Numbered from the stretch's first letter, positions 1 through 8,395 are shown. The stretch: 64,000 nt of DNA from Fictibacillus gelatini DSM 15865 (GCF_000430745.1 NZ_AUMP01000006.1:38597-102596), one strand, 5' to 3'. The notes: generated by a model not told the origin, from the sequence alone. Translations and numbers: made by a program.

Positions 1-293
1 ATCGTCGCCTAGGTGAGCCGTTACCTCACCTACTAGCTAATGCGCCGCGGGCCCATCTCATAGTGTCAGCTCAAAGCCGACTTTCAAGCGCGGAGCATGC
101 GCTCCGCTCTATTATTCGGTATTAGCACCGATTTCTCGGTGTTATCCCCATCTATGAGGCAGGTTGCCCACGTGTTACTCACCCGTCCGCCGCTAACTTC
201 CAGAGAGCAAGCTCTCCTTCCGTCCGCTCGACTTGCATGTATTAGGCACGCCGCCAGCGTTCGTCCTGAGCCAGGATCAAACTCTCCAATAAA
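1..293 (-). rRNA. 16S ribosomal RNA, 5' end (partial)
   Basis: The minus strand carries the universal 16S 5' end, with GGAGAGTTTGATCCTGGCTC just inside the 5' terminus at about 293, followed by the first part of domain I. The rest of the gene lies beyond base 1 of the window. It is transcribed in the same direction as the tRNA cluster behind it and has its own promoter at 397-425. The exact mature 5' end is inferred by analogy with Bacillus 16S genes. Confidence 0.97.
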
Positions 294-396
294 GTTTGTC
301 TTGCTCAATCATTTCAAATAAGAATTGCGGGATTGTTTATCCCTGACTTACCTGGCTTTTGTTTAGTTTTCAAAGAACATTAAGAGCAACTTTTTC

Positions 397-425
397 ATCA
401 TAACAACTTAAACTTAAAATGTCAA
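397..425 (-). promoter_or_regulatory. SigA-type promoter of the rRNA operon
   Basis: On the minus strand TTGACA (420-425) and TATGAT (397-402) are separated by exactly 17 bases. Downstream, at about 362-389, the leader holds a TGCTCTT sequence followed by TTCTTTGAAAACT, which resembles the boxA-type antitermination leader of Bacillus rrn operons. It lies between tRNA-Ile and 16S, so the rRNA operon can be transcribed independently of the tRNA genes. Confidence 0.8.
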
Positions 426-443
426 GTGTTATTTCATGAAAAA

Positions 444-520
<77 letters not shown>

Positions 521-525
521 AAAAT

Positions 526-599
526 TGGAGCGGGTGATGAGAATCGAACTCACGACCAGAGCTTGGAAGGCTCTTGTTTTACCATTAAACTACACCCGC
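526..599 (-). tRNA. tRNA-Gly (TCC)
   Basis: A 74-base minus-strand cloverleaf with acceptor GCGGGTG, anticodon TCC, T-arm GTTCGATTC and encoded CCA. Confidence 0.97.
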
Positions 600-603
600 G
601 AAA

Positions 604-680
604 TGGTCGGGAAGACAGGATTTGAACCTGCGACCCCCTGGTCCCAAACCAGGTGCTCTACCAAGCTGAGCCACTTCCCG
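604..680 (-). tRNA. tRNA-Pro (TGG)
   Basis: A 77-base minus-strand cloverleaf with acceptor CGGGAAG, anticodon TGG, T-arm GTTCAAATC and encoded CCA. Confidence 0.97.
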
Positions 681-683
681 CTA

Positions 684-760
684 TGGCGCGCCCTGAGAGA
701 TTCGAACTCCCGACCTTTTGATTCGTAGTCAAACACTCTATCCAGCTGAGCTAAGGGCGC
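684..760 (-). tRNA. tRNA-Arg (ACG)
   Basis: A 77-base minus-strand cloverleaf with acceptor GCGCCCT, anticodon ACG (A34 expected to be deaminated to inosine), T-arm GTTCGAATC and encoded CCA. Confidence 0.97.
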
Positions 761-804
761 AATATATGATTTAAGATTTATCCATTTGGATTTTATATTA
801 TCTT

Positions 805-890
<86 letters not shown>

Positions 891-908
891 ATATAATTAT
901 TTAAAAGG

Positions 909-992
909 TGGTGCGGGTGAAGGGACTCGAACCCCCACGTCAAAGACACTAGATCCTAAGTCTAGCGCGTCTGCCAATTCCGCCACACCCGC
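909..992 (-). tRNA. tRNA-Leu (TAG)
   Basis: An 84-base class II tRNA on the minus strand with acceptor GCGGGTG, a long variable arm, anticodon TAG and encoded CCA. Confidence 0.97.
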
Positions 993-1047
993 AATATTTG
1001 GATGTAATTGAAACGCTTAAAGTTTGGTTTAATTCATTTTAAATAAA

Positions 1048-1123
1048 TGGTGAGCCATGAAGGACTCGAACCTTCGACCCTCTGATTAAAAGTCAGATGC
1101 TCTACCGACTGAGCTAATGGCTC
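1048..1123 (-). tRNA. tRNA-Lys (TTT)
   Basis: A 76-base minus-strand cloverleaf with acceptor GAGCCAT, anticodon TTT in CTTTTAA, T-arm GTTCGAGTC and encoded CCA. Confidence 0.97.
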
Positions 1124-1293
1124 ATAGATAAATATTCGATGAAGACACTCATTCGATCCCCTGTCTCTTCCTCTCCCGGCAATGTTTGCCGTAGAATGAG
1201 ACAACCCGAAGCGAATTCGCGCAGTTTTGCTCGCGACCGATCTTGCAACTCATTAAAAATCGCTCATTACTGAGCAAGCAATTCATAAAAAAA
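1124..1293 (-). other. 170-base structured spacer inside the tRNA cluster
   Basis: All other gaps between tRNAs in this cluster are 3 to 56 bases and AT-rich, but this one is 170 bases and clearly richer in GC. It contains a perfect small stem-loop (CGGCAA-ACA-TTGCCG on the minus strand) and a GCGAATTCGC palindrome. I see no ORF with a ribosome site and no convincing promoter. It could be a processing signal, a small RNA or a relic of a lost gene. Confidence 0.4.
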
Positions 1294-1368
1294 TGGCTGG
1301 GCTAGCTGGATTCGAACCAACGCATGACGGAGTCAAAGTCCGTTGCCTTACCGCTTGGCTATAGCCCA
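1294..1368 (-). tRNA. tRNA-Gln (TTG)
   Basis: A 75-base minus-strand cloverleaf with acceptor TGGGCTA, anticodon TTG, T-arm GTTCGAATC and encoded CCA. Confidence 0.97.
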
Positions 1369-1374
1369 ACATCA

Positions 1375-1450
1375 TGGCGGACCCGACCGGGATCGAACCG
1401 GCGATCTCCTGCGTGACAGGCAGGCATGTTAACCACTACACCACGGATCC
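1375..1450 (-). tRNA. tRNA-Asp (GTC)
   Basis: A 76-base minus-strand cloverleaf with acceptor GGATCCG, anticodon GTC, T-arm GTTCGATCC and encoded CCA. The acceptor stem contains a G-T wobble (GGATCC against GGGTCC). Confidence 0.96.
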
Positions 1451-1480
1451 AAAATATAAGCTTGTCCTAATAGAATGAAA

Positions 1481-1555
1481 TGGTGACCCGTACGGGATTC
1501 GAACCCGTGTTACCGCCGTGAAAGGGCGGTGTCTTAACCACTTGACCAACGGGCC
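1481..1555 (-). tRNA. tRNA-Glu (TTC)
   Basis: A 75-base minus-strand cloverleaf with acceptor GGCCCGT, anticodon TTC, T-arm GTTCGAATC and encoded CCA. Confidence 0.97.
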
Positions 1556-1559
1556 ACTA

Positions 1560-1650
1560 TGGCAGAGAAGAAGGGATTCGAACCCTCGCGCCGCGTTAGC
1601 GACCTACTCCCTTAGCAGGGGAGCCCCTTGAGCCACTTGGGTACTTCTCT
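1560..1650 (-). tRNA. tRNA-Ser (GCT)
   Basis: A 91-base class II tRNA on the minus strand with acceptor AGAGAAG, anticodon GCT, a long variable arm and encoded CCA. Confidence 0.97.
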
Positions 1651-1657
1651 GTGTGAA

Positions 1658-1732
1658 TGGCTCCACAGGCAGGACTCGAACCTGCGACCGATCGGTTAAC
1701 AGCCGATAGCTCTACCACTGAGCTACTGTGGA
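1658..1732 (-). tRNA. tRNA-Asn (GTT)
   Basis: A 75-base minus-strand cloverleaf with acceptor TCCACAG, anticodon GTT, T-arm GTTCGAGTC and encoded CCA. It is the first gene of the cluster; the order Asn-Ser-Glu... resembles the trnS cluster of B. subtilis, which also follows ydcK. Confidence 0.97.
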
Positions 1733-1754
1733 ATATTTTTTCAAGACAATTAAT

Positions 1755-1783
1755 ATTGTACTCACTTCAGTTTTGTTTGTCAA
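1755..1783 (-). promoter_or_regulatory. SigA-type promoter of the tRNA cluster
   Basis: TTGACA (1778-1783) and TACAAT (1755-1760) on the minus strand are 17 bases apart, about 20 bases before tRNA-Asn. A second possible promoter (TTGACG, then TAGATT) lies about 90 bases further upstream near 1843-1872, giving a tandem arrangement typical of stable-RNA operons. The rest of 1733-2014 holds no gene that I can support. Confidence 0.75.
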
Positions 1784-2014
1784 CTGTCTTTTTGATTTTT
1801 ATTTTCGCTCTTAACGACTTGCTCCGTTAGCGACTTTTATAATCTAACATATTGATCAACCTTCCGTCAACACCTTTCTTAAAAAAAGATGAGGTTTTCT
1901 TAAAATGCACATGAATAATGGTGAAATGTAAAGAAGGGCGTTTATCCGATTATCATAATGAACGATTCGTATATGCAAAACACCCTTTGTTCTGCTTAAT
2001 GATGAACAAGTTTT

Positions 2015-2485
2015 TCACGATTCAGTTCCGGCAAGTAATCCTTGTCTTAATGGGCCATTACACCGTCCGCATCTATACCTTGCAAGGTTTATTCTTCTTT
2101 TTCTCCTATACTTTTCATTGCAGACGGTACACATATAAAGGTATTTATACGTTTCTTTCTTTTTTTGCGACGGGAGTGCCTTACAATAACGGGATCCTCC
2201 CACTTGCTTTAATAACTCTTTGAAATCCTGGTCCTTATGTTTATATCCTTTCCCTTCAAGATGAAGATGATAATGGCAAAGCTCATGTTTAATTATCCCT
2301 ATTAACTCATTCATCCCATGTTCTATATATTGCTTTGGATTAATCTCAATATCGTGTGATGACAAAAGGTATCGACCGCCTGTTGTTCGGAGCCGCTTGT
2401 TAAACCTTGCTTCGTGCCTAAAAGGCTTGTGAAAACATTCATTCGATATGTTCTTCACTAACATTTGTAATTCGCGTTGTTGCAT
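2015..2485 (-). CDS. ydcK: SprT-like zinc metalloprotease-family protein
   Basis: This is a SprT-family protein of about 156 residues. The HExxH-type motif HELCHYH in the middle of the protein should bind zinc, and the C-terminal CTVC...CGRC pairs form a zinc ribbon, as in bacterial SprT-like proteins. The position between a tRNA cluster and cmpA/tex matches ydcK of B. subtilis. The open frame begins at a TTG (2491), but the GGAG at 2494-2497 is best spaced for the ATG at 2485 (or 2488). SprT-family proteases act on DNA-protein crosslinks in eukaryotes; the role of the bacterial short form is not established, so function is assigned at family level only. Confidence 0.88.
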   Translation of the reverse strand: MQQRELQMLVKNISNECFHKPFRHEARFNKRLRTTGGRYLLSSHDIEINPKQYIEHGMNELIGIIKHELCHYHLHLEGKGYKHKDQDFKELLKQVGGSRYCKALPSQKKKETYKYLYMCTVCNEKYRRKRRINLARYRCGRCNGPLRQGLLAGTES

Positions 2486-2576
2486 CATCAAACTCCTTTA
2501 TTTAAAGTTTTCGTTCACGTTAACAAGCATAGGTACATAAACTAAAGCACAACACATAACCTGGGAGGTGTGTTAT

Positions 2577-2690
2577 ATGCCTACATGGTTCAAAAAACAA
2601 TTGCGCCGCGCCTATTATCGAAAAGACCGGTATCAAATCGTCTTGCTTAATCAATGCTGGTTTTTTTATAACCAAAAGCACTACTCATAA
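2577..2690 (+). CDS. cmpA: Cortex morphogenetic protein CmpA
   Basis: This 37-residue ORF reads MPTWFKKQ... and ends LLNQCWFFYNQKHYS, which matches the CmpA family pattern (basic amphipathic start, then LLNQCW-F/Y). CmpA is a mother-cell protein of B. subtilis that, with ClpXP, helps remove SpoIVA from faulty spores during coat and cortex assembly. A strong GGGAGG lies at the right distance before the ATG. It sits divergently between ydcK and tex as in B. subtilis. The gene shows that the organism sporulates. Confidence 0.88.
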   Translation: MPTWFKKQLRRAYYRKDRYQIVLLNQCWFFYNQKHYS

Positions 2691-2710
2691 CCAAAATTAT
2701 AAGTAGTGCT
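2677..2710. terminator. Bidirectional terminator between cmpA and tex
   Basis: A 9-bp perfect stem (AGCACTACT at 2677-2685 with AGTAGTGCT at 2702-2710) has T-rich sequence on both sides. It overlaps the end of cmpA and lies just past the tex stop, so it can serve both converging genes. Confidence 0.75.
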
Positions 2711-2718
2711 TTCCGTTT

Positions 2719-4902
2719 TTATTTTTTCGTTTCCGGTTCAAGCATTGTCAGGGCGACGCGTCCTTTTTGAATATCAACATCGTCAACCCAGACCGTAACG
2801 ACTTGTCCAACTGCTACAACGTCCATTGGATGTTTAACAAATTTACGAGCTAATTTTGAAATATGAACAAGCCCATCCTGCTTTACGCCGATGTCTACAA
2901 AAGCTCCAAAATCAACAACATTACGGACAGTTCCCTGTAGTTCCATCCCCTTTGTTAAATCTTCAAGCTTTAAGACATCGGTTTTCAACAACGGTTTCGA
3001 AAGCTCTTCACGCAAATCCCGTCCTGGTCGAGAAAGTCCGTCAATGATATCCAACAATGTCGGCTCTCCAATCTGCAATTTCTCAGCAAGAAGTTTTACG
3101 TCCGCTTTTTTAAGCTTTTCGCTTAGTTCCGGACTGCCGATGTCATTAATATCAGCTTTCATCTCTTTTAAAAGCTGCAGAGCCTCTTTATAGCTTTCCG
3201 GATGGATTGCCGTTTGATCAAGCGGTTGTTCTCCATCTATGATGCGTAAAAAGCCAATACATTGTTCGTATGTTTTAGCACCAAGCCGCGGAATGTGTTT
3301 CAACTCGGCTCTCGTTGTAAATTTACCTTTTTCTTCACGATGCTTTACGATATTTTGCGCAACAGATTTGGATAACCCGGAAACGTATTGCAAAAGAGAT
3401 GGTGAAGCTGTATTGACATTTACGCCTACCTGGTTAACGGCGGTTTCAACAACGAATGTTAACGATTCATTTAGCCTTTTTTGTGAAACATCGTGCTGGT
3501 ATTGACCAACTCCTACTGATTTTGGATCAATTTTCACAAGTTCTGCAAGAGGATCTTGAAGCCTTCTCGCTATGGAAATCGCGCTTCGTTCTTCAACTTG
3601 CAAATCCGGAAATTCTTCTCTTGCAACAGAAGAAGCAGAATAAACACTTGCCCCAGCTTCATTGACAATCATATACGAAACCGGCCGATCCGCTTTTTTA
3701 ATCGTATCTGCAATAAATTGTTCTGTTTCCCTTGATGCCGTTCCATTTCCGATGGCAATGACATCGATGTTGTACTTTTGAATGATATCTAGAACGACTT
3801 TTTCTGATTTTTCCACTTCGGACTTCGGCGGGGTCGGATAGATGGTTACAATGTGAAGCATTTTTCCTGTTTCATCCACGACTCCAAGCTTACATCCTGT
3901 TCGATACGCGGGGTCCACTCCGAGAACGATCTTTCCTTTTAACGGTGGTTGCAAAAGGAGGTTACGCAGATTTTCTGAAAAAATGTGTATGGCTTGCTCT
4001 TCTCCTTTGTCTGTCAACTCTGCTCGAATTTCTCGTTCGATCGAAGGAGCAATCAATCGTTTATATCCGTCTGCCAGCGCCTCTTCTACAAAAGGCTTTG
4101 CCTCGGATAGAGTATTTTTAATGATTTTTTTGGACAATCTCTCCACTATTTTTTCTTCTGGCGCTTCAATCGCAACCTTCAATATGTCTTCCTTTTCACC
4201 CCGGTTCACAGCCAGGATCCGATGAGGAACGATTTTTTGGACAGGTTCCGAGTATTCATAATACATTTCATAGACACGCTTTTCGTCTGCGTCTTTATTT
4301 TTAACCGTTGTCCTGACAATTCCTTCATTATATGTAAGATGGCGTATCCATTTCCGTGTTTCCGCATCATCAGATATCCATTCAGCAATAATATCTTGGG
4401 CTCCCTTAAGAGCATCTTCAATTGTTAAAACTTCTTTTTCTTCAGATAAGTACTTTTGCGCTTCTTTTTCTACGTTGATCTGGCTTTTTTGTTCCAACAA
4501 CCAGTCCGCAAGCCCCCCGAGCCCTTTTTCTTTAGCAATTGTCGCTCTTGTCCTTCGTTTCTGCTTGTATGGCCGATACAGGTCTTCGACTTCTTGAAGC
4601 TTTCCGGCTTTTTCGATCGCTGCTTTTAATTCATTCGTCAGCTTGCCTTGTTCTTCGATTAATCGTATGACCTCCTCCTTACGTTCACTTAAATTCCGGG
4701 CATAATTCCATTTATCCATGATCTCTTTAATTTGAACTTCATCCAGTCCGCCTGTCAGTTCTTTTCGATAGCGGGCGATAAATGGCACTGTATTGCCTTC
4801 ATCTAACAATCCAATCACATTTTGAACTTGCTTTGCTTTTACCCCTAGCTCTTTTGCAATACTAGAAAAGGTTTCATCCGTTTTCTCGATCGTTTTCTCC
4901 AA
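2719..4902 (-). CDS. tex: RNA-binding transcription accessory protein Tex
   Basis: The 727-residue product matches Tex (YdcI in B. subtilis) along its full length. It has the N-terminal helical domain, an RNase H-like (YqgF) domain around residues 325-450 with VLGVDPAYRTGCK, helix-hairpin-helix repeats around 490-560, and a C-terminal S1 RNA-binding domain (residues about 645-720, DFGAFVDIGVKQDGLVHIS). Tex binds nucleic acid and acts with the transcription machinery; its exact task is unsettled. The start is TTG at 4902, preceded by GAAAGGGG at good spacing. A TATAAT box on the minus strand at 5035-5040, with only a weak -35, is the likely promoter. Confidence 0.95.
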   Translation of the reverse strand: MEKTIEKTDETFSSIAKELGVKAKQVQNVIGLLDEGNTVPFIARYRKELTGGLDEVQIKEIMDKWNYARNLSERKEEVIRLIEEQGKLTNELKAAIEKAGKLQEVEDLYRPYKQKRRTRATIAKEKGLGGLADWLLEQKSQINVEKEAQKYLSEEKEVLTIEDALKGAQDIIAEWISDDAETRKWIRHLTYNEGIVRTTVKNKDADEKRVYEMYYEYSEPVQKIVPHRILAVNRGEKEDILKVAIEAPEEKIVERLSKKIIKNTLSEAKPFVEEALADGYKRLIAPSIEREIRAELTDKGEEQAIHIFSENLRNLLLQPPLKGKIVLGVDPAYRTGCKLGVVDETGKMLHIVTIYPTPPKSEVEKSEKVVLDIIQKYNIDVIAIGNGTASRETEQFIADTIKKADRPVSYMIVNEAGASVYSASSVAREEFPDLQVEERSAISIARRLQDPLAELVKIDPKSVGVGQYQHDVSQKRLNESLTFVVETAVNQVGVNVNTASPSLLQYVSGLSKSVAQNIVKHREEKGKFTTRAELKHIPRLGAKTYEQCIGFLRIIDGEQPLDQTAIHPESYKEALQLLKEMKADINDIGSPELSEKLKKADVKLLAEKLQIGEPTLLDIIDGLSRPGRDLREELSKPLLKTDVLKLEDLTKGMELQGTVRNVVDFGAFVDIGVKQDGLVHISKLARKFVKHPMDVVAVGQVVTVWVDDVDIQKGRVALTMLEPETKK

Positions 4903-5083
4903 TGAAAAAGCCCCTTTCGTTCAAAGGTAAGAATTTTCAAATTGGCACCATCCCAATTTAAACCATTCTGACCTCTGGCCTCTGAATCAAAAGAAAAACG
5001 GTGTTATGTATTCTTTTGATTAATATATGTTCTCATTATACATCATGCAAGTGCCTGTATAAAAACCTGGCTTTCAAAACACA

Positions 5084-5125
5084 AAAAACGTTAAAGAAAC
5101 AAAATTGCGTTTCCTTAACGTTTTT
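5084..5125 (-). terminator. Terminator of the sigB operon, after rsbX
   Basis: A long stem (5084-5100 with 5109-5125, AAAAACGTTAA-type arms with one mismatch) begins at the rsbX stop codon and is followed on the minus strand by a T-run. It closes the rsbR-to-rsbX transcription unit before tex. Confidence 0.8.
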
Positions 5126-5732
5126 AACCGAATTTCATTTTGCCTATTAGGCATGTTGCGTCATCACTAAAATCTTGAACAAAATTTCCGAGGGACTGAA
5201 TGGATTTCACGGGCGAATCTAAATCTCTTAAAAGATATTTATTTTTCGATTGAATGTCAAACCCGTCAGAATAAATAATAAAAGAAAGTTCATTCGATAG
5301 ATCGAACTGTTGAAGGCGAAACGGAAATGGCCTTCCCGATAAAAAACCCGGCGTAGGCATTGGATATTGTATTTTGTCATTTTTCCCTGTAAAGAAAAAA
5401 CGTATATTCCCAACACCCGAAAAATAAACGGTTCTTCTCTCATAATCAATTTTAAAAATCGAAAGGACGGCACCTCTCGTATTTTTCAACTTCCGATTGC
5501 TGAGATCCATCAAGTCATAAATATCTTGAAAATGGTTTTCTTTGATGATTTGAATAGCGGTTTCAGAAGCTTCTTTCGCCATCGATCCGCTCCCAAGACC
5601 ATCAGCGAGCGCACAGATGAAGTATCGATCTGTTTCTTCTATAAAAAAACTATCTCCGCAATGCTCGTTTCCTTTTTTGGATGTTTGGAAAACCGCAACA
5701 TCGAGTTTGTCATAGGAGTATTGTTGAATCAT
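5124..5732 (-). CDS. rsbX: Serine phosphatase RsbX
   Basis: This 202-residue PP2C-type phosphatase has the ADGLGSGS metal-binding motif near residue 43 and a YSDGFD motif near the C-terminal third. In B. subtilis RsbX dephosphorylates RsbS and RsbR and so returns the stressosome to the resting state. It overlaps the end of sigB by a few bases and is the last gene of the operon, which fits translational coupling. Confidence 0.95.
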   Translation of the reverse strand: MIQQYSYDKLDVAVFQTSKKGNEHCGDSFFIEETDRYFICALADGLGSGSMAKEASETAIQIIKENHFQDIYDLMDLSNRKLKNTRGAVLSIFKIDYERRTVYFSGVGNIRFFFTGKNDKIQYPMPTPGFLSGRPFPFRLQQFDLSNELSFIIYSDGFDIQSKNKYLLRDLDSPVKSIQSLGNFVQDFSDDATCLIGKMKFG

Positions 5733-6520
5733 TTCAAAGCCTCCGACGGCTCGATTTGAATCGCTTCCCGGAGCTTCTCTAACGCTCTTCGTTGCAGGCG
5801 TGACACGTGCATTTGAGAAATATTCAATTTTTCGCCGGTTTCTTTCTGGCTTAAGTTTTCAAAATAAGTGCATTTTAAAATTTCTTGTTCGCGCTCTGAT
5901 AATACTTTAAACGCCTTTTCCAACACCATTTGTTTATCGACCCGATTATACCCTTCTTCTTGGGAGCCGACTAAATCAAGAATCGTTACCGTACTGCCTT
6001 CCTGGTCTGCTTCAATCGTACTATCAACAGATAACGATTGATAACTTTTCCCCATCTCCATTGTTTCTAACACTTCTTCTTCTGTTACATCCAAATAATC
6101 AGCAATTTCTTGTATTTTTGGAGAACGTTGAAGTTTATTTGTCAGTTCTTCTACCGTCTTCCGAATCCGGGGGCCAAGCTCTTTAATTCGTCTTGGAACA
6201 TGAACGCTCCACGTTTTATCGCGAATAAAGCGTTTAATCTCTCCAATAATCGTCGGGATGGCAAACGACTCAAACGAACGCCCAAAACTCGCATCATACC
6301 GGCGAAGCGCGCCCAATAATCCAATCATTCCAACTTGAACTAGATCTTCATGGATCCCTTTTCCTTTTGAAAATTTCCGGGCTAATGAATGCACAAGATC
6401 CTCATATTGATGAACCAGCTTTGTTTGGACCACATCATTTTCCGGGTCTTTTTGAAGTGCTTCAATCCATTTATAAATTTCTTCTTTATTGTGTTGGTGC
6501 TTCCGAGGTTCTGTTGACAT
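5729..6520 (-). CDS. sigB: General stress sigma factor SigB
   Basis: The 263-residue product is a group 3 sigma-70 factor. Region 2 carries EDLVQVGMIGLLGALRRYD and SFESFAIPTIIGEIKR; region 4 near the C-terminus carries the helix-turn-helix LSQKETGEKLNISQMHVSRL. The family is SigB/SigF/SigG; the rsb context fixes it as SigB. An upstream ATG at 6535 is in frame, but GAGGTG at about 6529-6534 is correctly placed for the ATG at 6520. The gene overlaps rsbW by 35 bases, a coupling that keeps sigma and anti-sigma in balance. Confidence 0.96.
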   Translation of the reverse strand: MSTEPRKHQHNKEEIYKWIEALQKDPENDVVQTKLVHQYEDLVHSLARKFSKGKGIHEDLVQVGMIGLLGALRRYDASFGRSFESFAIPTIIGEIKRFIRDKTWSVHVPRRIKELGPRIRKTVEELTNKLQRSPKIQEIADYLDVTEEEVLETMEMGKSYQSLSVDSTIEADQEGSTVTILDLVGSQEEGYNRVDKQMVLEKAFKVLSEREQEILKCTYFENLSQKETGEKLNISQMHVSRLQRRALEKLREAIQIEPSEALK

Positions 6521-6968
6521 GCTCGGACACCTCATCTCTGTGAAGATACTTCGTCATCATGACGACCACTCCAGCTTCACCACTAATTTCGACTTTGTCC
6601 ATTAGTGTTTCAATTAGGAATAGGCCTAACCCTCCTTCATTTAATTGTTCAATGGACTTTCCATGAACCGGTCCAAGCGAGTTCGTAATCGTATCTAGAT
6701 CAAAGCTTTTGCCATTATCCATTACCATAATTTCCAGCCGGTCCCCAAACATCGCGCAGCCAACTTTCACCTGTCCTTCCTCGGAATTGCTATAAGCATG
6801 GCTGACCGCATTCGTACATGCCTCAGAAACGGCGATCTTAATGTCTTCAATTTCATCAAAAGAAAAACCCATTCGATTGGCAATACCCGAAATGGTTAAC
6901 CGTACGATTCCGACATATTCCGGTTTAGCCGGTACCGTCATCTCGATAAAATCAGAGGCTCTTTTCAT
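6486..6968 (-). CDS. rsbW: Anti-sigma-B factor and serine kinase RsbW
   Basis: This 160-residue GHKL-fold kinase has the N box (SEACTNAVSHAY, residues about 49-60), the G1 box (VMDNGKSFD) and the G2 box (EGGLGLFLIETLMD). RsbW binds SigB and blocks it; when RsbV is unphosphorylated RsbW switches partner, and it inactivates RsbV by phosphorylation. It overlaps rsbV upstream and sigB downstream by a few to tens of bases. Confidence 0.96.
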   Translation of the reverse strand: MKRASDFIEMTVPAKPEYVGIVRLTISGIANRMGFSFDEIEDIKIAVSEACTNAVSHAYSNSEEGQVKVGCAMFGDRLEIMVMDNGKSFDLDTITNSLGPVHGKSIEQLNEGGLGLFLIETLMDKVEISGEAGVVVMMTKYLHRDEVSEHVNRTSEAPTQ

Positions 6969-7297
6969 CTTGCCTCCCCCTTTACCTCGTTGTCTAAATC
7001 AATCACTTCAGTTAAGCCGGTAATTTCGAACAATCGGCGGACGCGGTTTGTAGCCCCAGAAAGTTTCAACGTGCTCCCGCTTTTCTTCGTTGCTTTCATG
7101 GCGCCGACAAAAATTCCGAGGCCAGTACTGTCCATATAATTGACTTGCTGCAAATCAATGATGATTTTCTGCTCTCTTTTTTCCGTTATTGGAAATAAAA
7201 CTTCTCTTAATTTAGGTGCTGTATATGCATCGATTTCCCCATTTAAAGAAATCTCGTGTGTTTCATTCGTTTGTTTATGTTGAATTTCTAAGTTCAT
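6965..7297 (-). CDS. rsbV: Anti-anti-sigma factor RsbV
   Basis: This 110-residue STAS-domain protein has the conserved DSTGLGIFVGAMK motif, in which Ser57 is the expected phosphorylation target of RsbW. Unphosphorylated RsbV traps RsbW and frees SigB. A GGAGGG ribosome site precedes the ATG at 7297. It is the first gene behind the internal SigB promoter. Confidence 0.96.
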   Translation of the reverse strand: MNLEIQHKQTNETHEISLNGEIDAYTAPKLREVLFPITEKREQKIIIDLQQVNYMDSTGLGIFVGAMKATKKSGSTLKLSGATNRVRRLFEITGLTEVIDLDNEVKGEAR

Positions 7298-7341
7298 ATA
7301 TTTCCCTCCAGGATATGTTTCTTAATCCGTATAAAAGCTTA

Positions 7342-7367
7342 TTACCCTGATATCGCATTCTCTAAAC
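7342..7367 (-). promoter_or_regulatory. Internal SigB-dependent promoter before rsbV
   Basis: On the minus strand GTTTAG (7362-7367) and GGGTAA (7342-7347) are 14 bases apart, very close to the SigB consensus GTTTAA-N12/14-GGGTAT. The -35 hexamer contains the rsbU stop codon. The place is the same as the known autoregulatory SigB promoter of B. subtilis, so active SigB raises rsbV-rsbW-sigB-rsbX. Confidence 0.85.
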
Positions 7368-8384
7368 TCGTTTTAAAACAATCAATGTAAAATCGTCACG
7401 AAGTTCAAATTCTTGCAATTTCTCGAGTTCATAAAATACACGGTCAACCATTTGCTGTGCAGGCAAATGCATATTTTCCCGAATTAACTCGATAATTTCC
7501 TGCCTCTCGATAAAGCCTTTTTCGGTCCGGCATTCCGTCACGCCATCTGAAAGAAGAATAATCATATCGCCCGGTTCAACCTTTTTTTCAAACTCTTTAT
7601 AACTCACCGTTTTTGAGACGCCTAAAACAAGGCCTTTAGCGAACAGATCATGAAATTTATCTTCTTTTTTACTATAAAAAAAGCCTGGTTCATGACCGGC
7701 GCTCGAATAAAACAACTTATGTTTAGTAGGGTCATATACCCCATAAAACATCGTGATGAACATGCTTGGGTTAACGTTTTGCTCGACGACTCTGTTTAAA
7801 TTTTCAAGCAGTAAATTCGGCTTTATGCAGTGCTGGGACAAACTATCCATCGCGTATTTAATCATCGACATTGACATCGCAGCAGGAATTCCTTTTCCGA
7901 TAATGTCGGCGATTGCCATACTGAGATTCGCGCCATCGTTCATAAAATTATAATAATCACCGTTCATTTTTTTCGCCGGCACGCTAATGACCCCTATATC
8001 GAGGCCATCAAACGTCGGAGGGTCACCTAATATGAGATTTTGTTGCATTGTCGCTGCCACTTCAATTTCTGATTCAAGTTGGCGCTGGCGGGATTTTAAG
8101 CTCTGGTGTTCCCGGTAAGCAAACCCATAGCCAACCATAACTTCGAGAAGAAAATCAAACGAATCTTTCAGTTTTTCACTCATGTCAGGAAATAACTCTT
8201 GCATGACTTGAACATGTTGGCTCACTAAATCTTCGGGGGGAATTTGCTGTTCAATTAATTTTCGGCTAAATTGCTGGCCTCGATATAAAGCCGTTTCGCT
8301 TTTTTCTTTTAAATAGGTTGTTAATATCGTTTTGTAGCGTTCTTTTGTGCGATTATTACTGCCTGGATTACTGTTGTTCTTCAC
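7362..8384 (-). CDS. rsbU: PP2C phosphatase RsbU
   Basis: RsbU dephosphorylates RsbV-P when bound by RsbT. The protein has an N-terminal RsbT-binding helical domain of about 110 residues, a short coiled linker (RQRQLESEIEVAATMQQ) and a C-terminal PP2C domain with NGDYYNF, ADIIGKGIPAA, SAGHEPG and LSDGVTE. The open frame starts at an ATG (8408) inside rsbT, but the only good ribosome site, GGAG at about 8393-8396, is set for the GTG at 8384. That start also matches the N-terminal length of known RsbU, giving 340 residues. Confidence 0.94.
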   Translation of the reverse strand: MKNNSNPGSNNRTKERYKTILTTYLKEKSETALYRGQQFSRKLIEQQIPPEDLVSQHVQVMQELFPDMSEKLKDSFDFLLEVMVGYGFAYREHQSLKSRQRQLESEIEVAATMQQNLILGDPPTFDGLDIGVISVPAKKMNGDYYNFMNDGANLSMAIADIIGKGIPAAMSMSMIKYAMDSLSQHCIKPNLLLENLNRVVEQNVNPSMFITMFYGVYDPTKHKLFYSSAGHEPGFFYSKKEDKFHDLFAKGLVLGVSKTVSYKEFEKKVEPGDMIILLSDGVTECRTEKGFIERQEIIELIRENMHLPAQQMVDRVFYELEKLQEFELRDDFTLIVLKRV

Positions 8385-8395
8385 TTGCAACACTC

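Noticed and set aside
84-321. ORFs on both strands inside the first 320 bases
   Set aside because: They lie within the 16S rRNA gene.
1918-2223. 101-codon plus-strand ORF opposite the SprT-like gene
   Set aside because: Antisense shadow with no ribosome site; the minus-strand frame has clear zinc motifs.
5367-5759. 130-codon plus-strand ORF opposite rsbX
   Set aside because: Shadow of rsbX; no ribosome site and no family resemblance.
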